Assembly: GCF_900109325.1 (NCBI RefSeq)
Contig: NZ_FNZU01000012.1
Coordinates: forward strand, 1-64,000
Origin: Alkalibacterium pelagium
GTDB lineage: Bacteria; Bacillota; Bacilli; Lactobacillales; Carnobacteriaceae_A
Direction: 5' to 3'
DNA length: 64,000 nt
The position numbers and the translations under genes are program-made. Positions within the stretch are counted from its first letter, which is position 1; every line of letters begins with the position of its first letter. Positions 60,283 to 64,000 of the stretch are shown piece after piece. Under the pieces are notes generated by a model. The model worked only from the letters and a program-made list of their open reading frames with translations. It was not told the origin of the DNA and made no database searches.

Positions 60283-60314
60283 TTGACTGTGTACTATGGT
60301 ACACGGTTTATAAT
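60283..60314 (+). promoter_or_regulatory. mer promoter and MerR operator
   Basis: TTGACT (60283-60288) and TATAAT (60309-60314) are separated by 20 bp, the overlong spacer that only MerR-type activators can correct. The dyad GTGTAC-TATG-GTACAC (60289-60304) fills the spacer. The arrangement matches Gram-positive mer operons, and merR is co-transcribed. Confidence 0.92.
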
Positions 60315-60333
60315 ATTCATGGGGTGAAATAAG

Positions 60334-60735
60334 ATGATTTACCGCATTAGTGAGTTTGCAGAAAAATGTGGCGTTAATAAAGAAACGATTAGATATTACG
60401 AGCGAAAAAATTTACTACAAGAACCTCACCGAACGGAAGCTGGTTATCGGATATATTCATATGATGACGTTAAGCGTGTTGGGTTTATTAAACGAATACA
60501 GGAACTTGGATTTTCTTTAAACGAGATTTATAAATTACTTGGTGTTGTAGATAAAGATGAAGTTCGTTGTCAAGATATGTTCGAATTTGTTTCTAAAAAA
60601 CAAAAGGAAGTTCAAAAACAAATAGAGGATTTAAAACGAATTGAAACTATGTTAGACGACTTAAAACAACGATGTCCAGATGAAAAAAGTTTATATGCTT
60701 GTCCGATAATTGAAACCCTAATTGAGGAAGAATGA
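60334..60735 (+). CDS. merR: Mercury-responsive regulator MerR
   Basis: The 133-residue protein has the N-terminal MerR winged helix (ISEFAEKCGVNKETIRYYERKNLL), a dimerisation helix and the three Hg(II)-binding cysteines at 79, 114 and 123, the same numbers as in Bacillus MerR. It is the first gene of the operon and overlaps the long spacer promoter logic: repressor without Hg(II), activator with it. GGGGTGA precedes the ATG. Confidence 0.95.
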   Translation: MIYRISEFAEKCGVNKETIRYYERKNLLQEPHRTEAGYRIYSYDDVKRVGFIKRIQELGFSLNEIYKLLGVVDKDEVRCQDMFEFVSKKQKEVQKQIEDLKRIETMLDDLKQRCPDEKSLYACPIIETLIEEE

Positions 60736-60748
60736 AAGGAATTTTGAA

Positions 60749-60970
60749 ATGAAACATAAAAAGACCTTTATTGCAGGGCTTATAGGTACATTTTTGGTTT
60801 TGTTAGGTTGTGCTACACCTATTTTAGTTATTTTATTAGGTACGCTTGGATTAGGTGCAATAACAGGCTATTTAGATTTTGTTCTGATTCCTGTTTTAGC
60901 TGTTTTTCTTGGTTTAACTTTTTATGCTTATTCTAAATATGAAAAATCACATAAAAATAAGAAGATGTAA
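60749..60970 (+). CDS. merF: MerF-like mercuric ion transporter
   Basis: The 73-residue protein has two membrane helices and the block CATPILVILLGTLGLGAITGYLDFVLIPVLAVFLGL, closely following MerF (x-C-x-TPVLVILLG...LSALTGYLDYVLLPALA). The first-helix cysteine pair of MerF is reduced to GC here and the C-terminal CC pair is absent; the tail is Lys-rich. ATG 60749 lies 8 nt after GAAAGGAA. Transport of Hg(II) into the cytoplasm for MerA is inferred from the family. It ends 3 bp before merT. Confidence 0.82.
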   Translation: MKHKKTFIAGLIGTFLVLLGCATPILVILLGTLGLGAITGYLDFVLIPVLAVFLGLTFYAYSKYEKSHKNKKM

Positions 60971-60973
60971 AAA

Positions 60974-61273
60974 ATGAAAGAAAGAGTTGTTGCAATTGCT
61001 TCGATGTTTTCAGCTTTTTTAGCAAGTCTTTGTTGAATTGGCTTAGCGATCTTAATACCACTTGGTCTAAGTGGTTTAGCTGGAACACTTGCCGTTACGT
61101 TTGCGCCATATCGAATTTGGTTTATTGTTATCACTGTTGATATGCTTTCTTTTGCTCATTTACTTGTATGGAAACAAAAAAATAGTTCAAAGAAAACGAA
61201 GAAGTTATTATGGGTTAGTACAATCGTTTCTGGGGTAATGCTTATCTATACATTGTTCAGTCAGGGGATATAA
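60974..61273 (+). CDS. merT: MerT-like mercuric transporter with in-frame TGA (candidate selenoprotein)
   Basis: The frame of 100 codons reads MKERVVAIASMFSAFLASLC, then TGA (codon 21, 61034-61036), then IGLAILIPLGLSGLAG and a MerT-type APYRIWFIVITV segment up to TAA at 61271-61273. MerT proteins have a vicinal CC pair here (SxCCxGP), so TGA replaces exactly the second mercury-binding cysteine. The frame beyond the TGA is intact and conserved for 79 codons, with three hydrophobic helices in all. A SECIS-like stem-loop follows 27 nt after the TGA. I interpret the TGA as selenocysteine (Sec21). A nonsense mutation is the alternative, and TGA serves as an ordinary stop in several host genes of the window (argC, argF). 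Expression would need selA, selB, selC and selD in the host. Confidence 0.75.
61057..61075 (+). promoter_or_regulatory. SECIS-like stem-loop in merT
   Basis: ACCACTT (61057-61063) pairs perfectly with AAGTGGT (61069-61075) around the 5-nt loop GGTCT (61064-61068). The loop starts 27 nt after the TGA. Bacterial SECIS elements have a short stem, a loop with G at the first or second place, and lie about 16-37 nt from the UGA; the E. coli fdhF loop also contains GGUCU. Confidence 0.7.
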
Positions 61274-61276
61274 GGC

Positions 61277-61600
61277 ATGATGAAATATTTAATATATCTA
61301 TTCATTATATTTGGATTGGTTGTTGTCCTTTCTGGGTGTGGTCAAAAAGCAGTTGAAGAAGGTTCAAAAACAAGTGAGGTTCCATCAGAAAACTTAGAAT
61401 CTGTTTCGTTTAAAATAGATGGTTTTACTTGAGTATCTTGCGCTTTTACGGTGAGTTCCGCCGTTTCTAATTTAGAGGGTATTCAAGATATAGAAGTTGA
61501 AGGATCAGGAGAACCCCAACTTACATTTGATAAATCGAAAACTAGTTTAGAAGAAATTGAAGAAATAATTACTGATTTAGGGTATAAAATAAGGAAATAG
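61277..61600 (+). CDS. merP: MerP-like Hg-binding lipoprotein with in-frame TGA (candidate selenoprotein)
   Basis: The frame of 108 codons starts with a lipoprotein signal [21 protein letters not shown] (lipobox LSGC), a short linker, and an HMA fold. The HMA metal motif reads GFT-TGA-VSCAF; in MerP it is GMTCxxC, so the TGA (codon 52, 61430-61432) replaces the first metal-binding cysteine and yields a Sec-x-x-Cys motif. After the TGA the frame continues 55 codons to TAG at 61598-61600 with the normal HMA ending. A second SECIS-like hairpin follows. The lipid anchor would hold the Hg(II) scavenger at the outer face next to MerT and MerF. Confidence 0.75.
61448..61464 (+). promoter_or_regulatory. 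SECIS-like stem-loop in merP
   Basis: ACGGTG (61448-61453) pairs with CGCCGT (61459-61464), including one G-U pair, around the loop AGTTC (61454-61458). The loop starts 21 nt after the TGA and has G then U at positions two and three, fitting the bacterial SECIS pattern. Confidence 0.62.
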
Positions 61601-61632
61601 GAAAATTTAAGATAAAACAGGAGGTTGAGGTA

Positions 61633-63273
61633 ATGAATAAATTTAAGATAAATATTCAAGGAATGACTTGTACAGGTTGTGAAGAACATGTAGCAGTAGC
61701 ACTTGAAAATGTGGGAGCTAAGAACATTGAAGCTAGTTTTCGTCGTGGTGAAGCAGTATTTGAATTACCCGATGATATTGGGGTGGAAAGTGCAAAAAAG
61801 GCAATTGATGAAGCAAAATACCAGCCTGGAGAAATAGAAGAAGTACAATCTGAAGAAAAAATAGTTTTAGGTGATGAGGGAGACTATGACTTACTTATCA
61901 TTGGTTCTGGTGGGGCTGCTTTTTCGGCTGCGATTAAATCGGTTGAATATGGGGCAAAAGTAGCTATGATTGAGCGTGGAACCGTTGGGGGAACCTGTGT
62001 GAATATTGGTTGTGTGCCATCAAAAACACTTCTTAGAGCTGGGGAAATCAATCATTTGGCAAAAGTCAACCCATTTATAGGTTTACAAACATTTGCTGGA
62101 AAAGTGGAATTAGCTCCTTTAGTAAAGCATAAAGATGAGTTAGTAAGCGAACTTCGGAATCAAAAATATGTCAATTTAATTGATGAATATGGCTTTGAGT
62201 TAATTGAAGGTGAAGCAATATTTGTTGATGAAAATACAGTTGAAGTTAACGGGAAGAAACTTTCTGCAAAGCGTTTCTTAATTGCAACGGGCGTTTCTCC
62301 TTCCTTACCGCCGATTTCAGGACTTGAAAAAGTGGATTATCTAACAAGTACAACATTACTTGAATTAAAAACGGTACCAAAACGATTAACGGTTATTGGT
62401 TCAGGATATATCGGAATGGAATTTGGGCAATTGTTTCATAATTTAGGTTCAGAAGTCACGCTTATGCAAAGAAGTGAGCGACTTTTAAAAGAATATGATC
62501 AAGAAATTTCAGAAGCCGTAGAAAAAGCGTTAATTGAACAAGGTATTAACCTTGTAAAAGGGGCAACTTTTGAGCGTGTAGAACAAGAGGGGCAAATCAA
62601 AAAGGTTCATGTAACAGTAGATGGTAAGAAAAAAGTGGTGGAATCAGAGCAGTTACTTGTTGCAACAGGAAGAAAACCAAATACAGATGCTTTGAAATTA
62701 AGTGCCGCAGGGGTTGAAGTTGGAAAACGAAAAGAAATCCTGATAAATGACTACGCTAGGACAAGTAATGAAAAGATTTATGCTGCAGGCGATGTAACAT
62801 TAGGACCTCAATTCGTTTATGTAGCAGCATATGAAGGTGGAATTGTTGCCGATAATGCGATTGGCGGATTAAATAAAAAATTAGATTTATCCGTTGTTCC
62901 TGGCGTAATTTTTACAAATCCTTCGATTGCAACGGTTGGTTTAACAGAAGAACAAGCAAAAGAGAAAGGGTATGATGTGAAGACATCTGTATTACCTTTA
63001 GATGCTGTTCCAAGAGCAATTGTAAACCGTGAAACAACCGGTGTATTTAAACTAGTAGCAGATGCAGAAACACTAAAAGTATTAGGGGTTCATATCGTAT
63101 CTGAAAATGCAGGAGATGTGATATATGCGGCGACATTAGCCGTTAAGTTTGGATTAACAGTCGAGGATTTAAAAGACAGCCTTGCACCATATTTAACAAT
63201 GGCAGAAGGATTAAAATTAGCTGCTCTTACCTTTGATAAGGATGTTTCGAAATTATCTTGTTGTGCAGGCTAA
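61633..63273 (+). CDS. merA: Mercuric reductase
   Basis: The 546-residue flavoenzyme reduces Hg(II) to volatile Hg(0) with NADPH. It has an N-terminal HMA domain with [11 protein letters not shown] (residues ~11-17), an FAD-binding [13 protein letters not shown], the redox pair [12 protein letters not shown], an NADPH domain [13 protein letters not shown] and the C-terminal SCCAG pair that hands Hg(II) to the active site. All cysteines are encoded by TGT or TGC here, unlike in merT and merP. AGGAGG precedes the ATG. It is the last gene of the operon. Confidence 0.97.
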   Translation: MNKFKINIQGMTCTGCEEHVAVALENVGAKNIEASFRRGEAVFELPDDIGVESAKKAIDEAKYQPGEIEEVQSEEKIVLGDEGDYDLLIIGSGGAAFSAAIKSVEYGAKVAMIERGTVGGTCVNIGCVPSKTLLRAGEINHLAKVNPFIGLQTFAGKVELAPLVKHKDELVSELRNQKYVNLIDEYGFELIEGEAIFVDENTVEVNGKKLSAKRFLIATGVSPSLPPISGLEKVDYLTSTTLLELKTVPKRLTVIGSGYIGMEFGQLFHNLGSEVTLMQRSERLLKEYDQEISEAVEKALIEQGINLVKGATFERVEQEGQIKKVHVTVDGKKKVVESEQLLVATGRKPNTDALKLSAAGVEVGKRKEILINDYARTSNEKIYAAGDVTLGPQFVYVAAYEGGIVADNAIGGLNKKLDLSVVPGVIFTNPSIATVGLTEEQAKEKGYDVKTSVLPLDAVPRAIVNRETTGVFKLVADAETLKVLGVHIVSENAGDVIYAATLAVKFGLTVEDLKDSLAPYLTMAEGLKLAALTFDKDVSKLSCCAG

Positions 63274-63514
63274 GGGAACTTTTTTTACAATTCCCTATTC
63301 AAGTGAACCAGCTAATACTGTACTAAAGTGTGCAGTAGTTTAGCAAAGTCTACAAAAGGATTTCATACACTATTTTGCGATCACCCATTATATAAATGCT
63401 TTAAGGGATTTTCTAAGTGCATTTGTGGTCACAAAAATAATTTAACACTGATGATTTCGACATCAAATCTATATTTGATACCTTAACACCGCAGAGTAAT
63501 AAAGGATGAACAAT

Positions 63515-64000
63515 ATGTCAGACTTATTATCCCTACCAGACATTAAAACAATAGAATCACCACAAGAAAATGAAACCGATATGATGTTTAAAGTTGAAGC
63601 AGTCGGACCACCTGAACGTTGTCCTGAATGTGGTTTTGACAAGTTGTACAAACACAGTTCAAGAAATCAACTAATTATGGATTTGCCCATTCGTTTAAAG
63701 CGAGTGGGCTTACAATTGAACCGTAGACGATACAAGTGTCGTGAATGCGGATCTACCTTCTGGGAACGCCTAGTATCTGTAGATGAAAAGCGTAGTATGA
63801 CCAAAAGGCTTTTAAAGTCTATTCAAGAGCAATCCATGTCTAAGACCTTTGTAGAAGTCGCAGAAAGCGTTGGCGTTGACGAGAAAACTATTAGGAACGT
63901 TTTTAAGGACTATGTGGCACTCAAAGAACGTGAATACCAGTTTGAAACTCCTAAGTGGCTTGGGATAGACGAGATACATATTATCCGAAGACCTCGGCTT
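63515..64000 (+). CDS. ISL3-family transposase, N-terminal part
   Basis: The frame starts at ATG 63515 after AAAGGATG and is open to the window end (162 codons). It has the ISL3 N-terminal zinc finger (CPECGFDKLY ... YKCRECGSTF), a helix-turn-helix region (TFVEVAESVGVDEKTIRNVFKDY) and the first Asp of the DDE domain in WLGIDEIHI. The remaining part lies beyond the window. It bounds the metal island on this side; its left inverted repeat should lie between 63290 and 63510, but I could not fix it. A small dyad ATCAAAT/ATTTGAT is present at 63462-63479. Confidence 0.9.
   Translation, partial: MSDLLSLPDIKTIESPQENETDMMFKVEAVGPPERCPECGFDKLYKHSSRNQLIMDLPIRLKRVGLQLNRRRYKCRECGSTFWERLVSVDEKRSMTKRLLKSIQEQSMSKTFVEVAESVGVDEKTIRNVFKDYVALKEREYQFETPKWLGIDEIHIIRRPRL

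Noticed and set aside
61034-61432. merT and merP as ordinary pseudogenes
   Set aside because: Considered seriously. Rejected as the leading reading because both stops are TGA, both lie exactly on metal-binding Cys codons, the frames are otherwise intact, and each is followed by a SECIS-like hairpin. It remains the fallback if no Sec machinery or homologues are found.
61034-61432. TGA read as tryptophan (Mycoplasma-type code)
   Set aside because: TGA is used as a normal stop by host genes such as argC and argF, and Trp at these cysteine positions would make no functional sense.

Overview
The window comes from the chromosome of a low-GC Gram-positive bacterium of the Lactobacillales type, most likely Carnobacteriaceae-like (Marinilactibacillus, Alkalibacterium and relatives); the genus is an inference. 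The grounds are strong AGGAGG ribosome binding sites, a T-box leader, CtsR and cre-type control sites, lipoproteins with LSAC or LTAC lipoboxes, the cggR-gap-pgk-tpi-gpmI-eno block followed by secG-esterase-rnr-smpB, and a tmRNA tag reading ANNNNSYALAA.

Layout. 1-330: tail of an IS transposase. 355-2962: ABC exporter divergent from an Rgg-type regulator. 3091-6877: trmN6, a GIY-YIG gene, rsmI, a lipoprotein and a D-2-hydroxyacid dehydrogenase. 7306-11774: four-gene general amino acid ABC importer (aapJQMP type), followed by a 51-bp tandem hairpin repeat. 12345-14153: pepF. 14386-22827: a T-box leader in front of a complete arginine operon argGCJBDFH. 23061-31396: single genes (flavoprotein, 6-phospho-beta-glucosidase, Eis-like acetyltransferase, arsenate reductase, TraX-like protein, small membrane protein, photolyase, CPBP protease). 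31545-37312: cre- and operator-controlled ribose operon rbsRKDACB. 37403-38854: CtsR-controlled clpP and a thioredoxin-fold protein. 38892-50497: glycolytic operon, secG, esterase, rnr, smpB. 50663-54833: a phosphatase, a pfoR-like membrane gene whose 3' end carries an IS608-like tnpB-only element, and panE. 54957-55318: ssrA (tmRNA).

Downstream of ssrA the sequence becomes an AT-rich metal-resistance island: a cadC-cadD-cadA operon on the minus strand with two operator-like palindromes, the decayed 3' part of one merA, and a mercury operon merR-merF-merT-merP-merA, ending in an ISL3-family transposase that runs off the window.

The most striking observation is in the mercury operon. Both merT and merP have one in-frame TGA, and each TGA sits exactly at a metal-binding cysteine position (CC in MerT becomes C-TGA; TCxxC in MerP becomes T-TGA-xxC). 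Each TGA is followed, 27 and 21 nt later, by a small stem-loop whose loop starts GGU or AGU, as expected of a bacterial SECIS element. The simplest reading is that MerT and MerP are selenoproteins using selenocysteine to bind mercury. The selenocysteine machinery is not in this window, so the alternative of two inactivating mutations cannot be excluded here.
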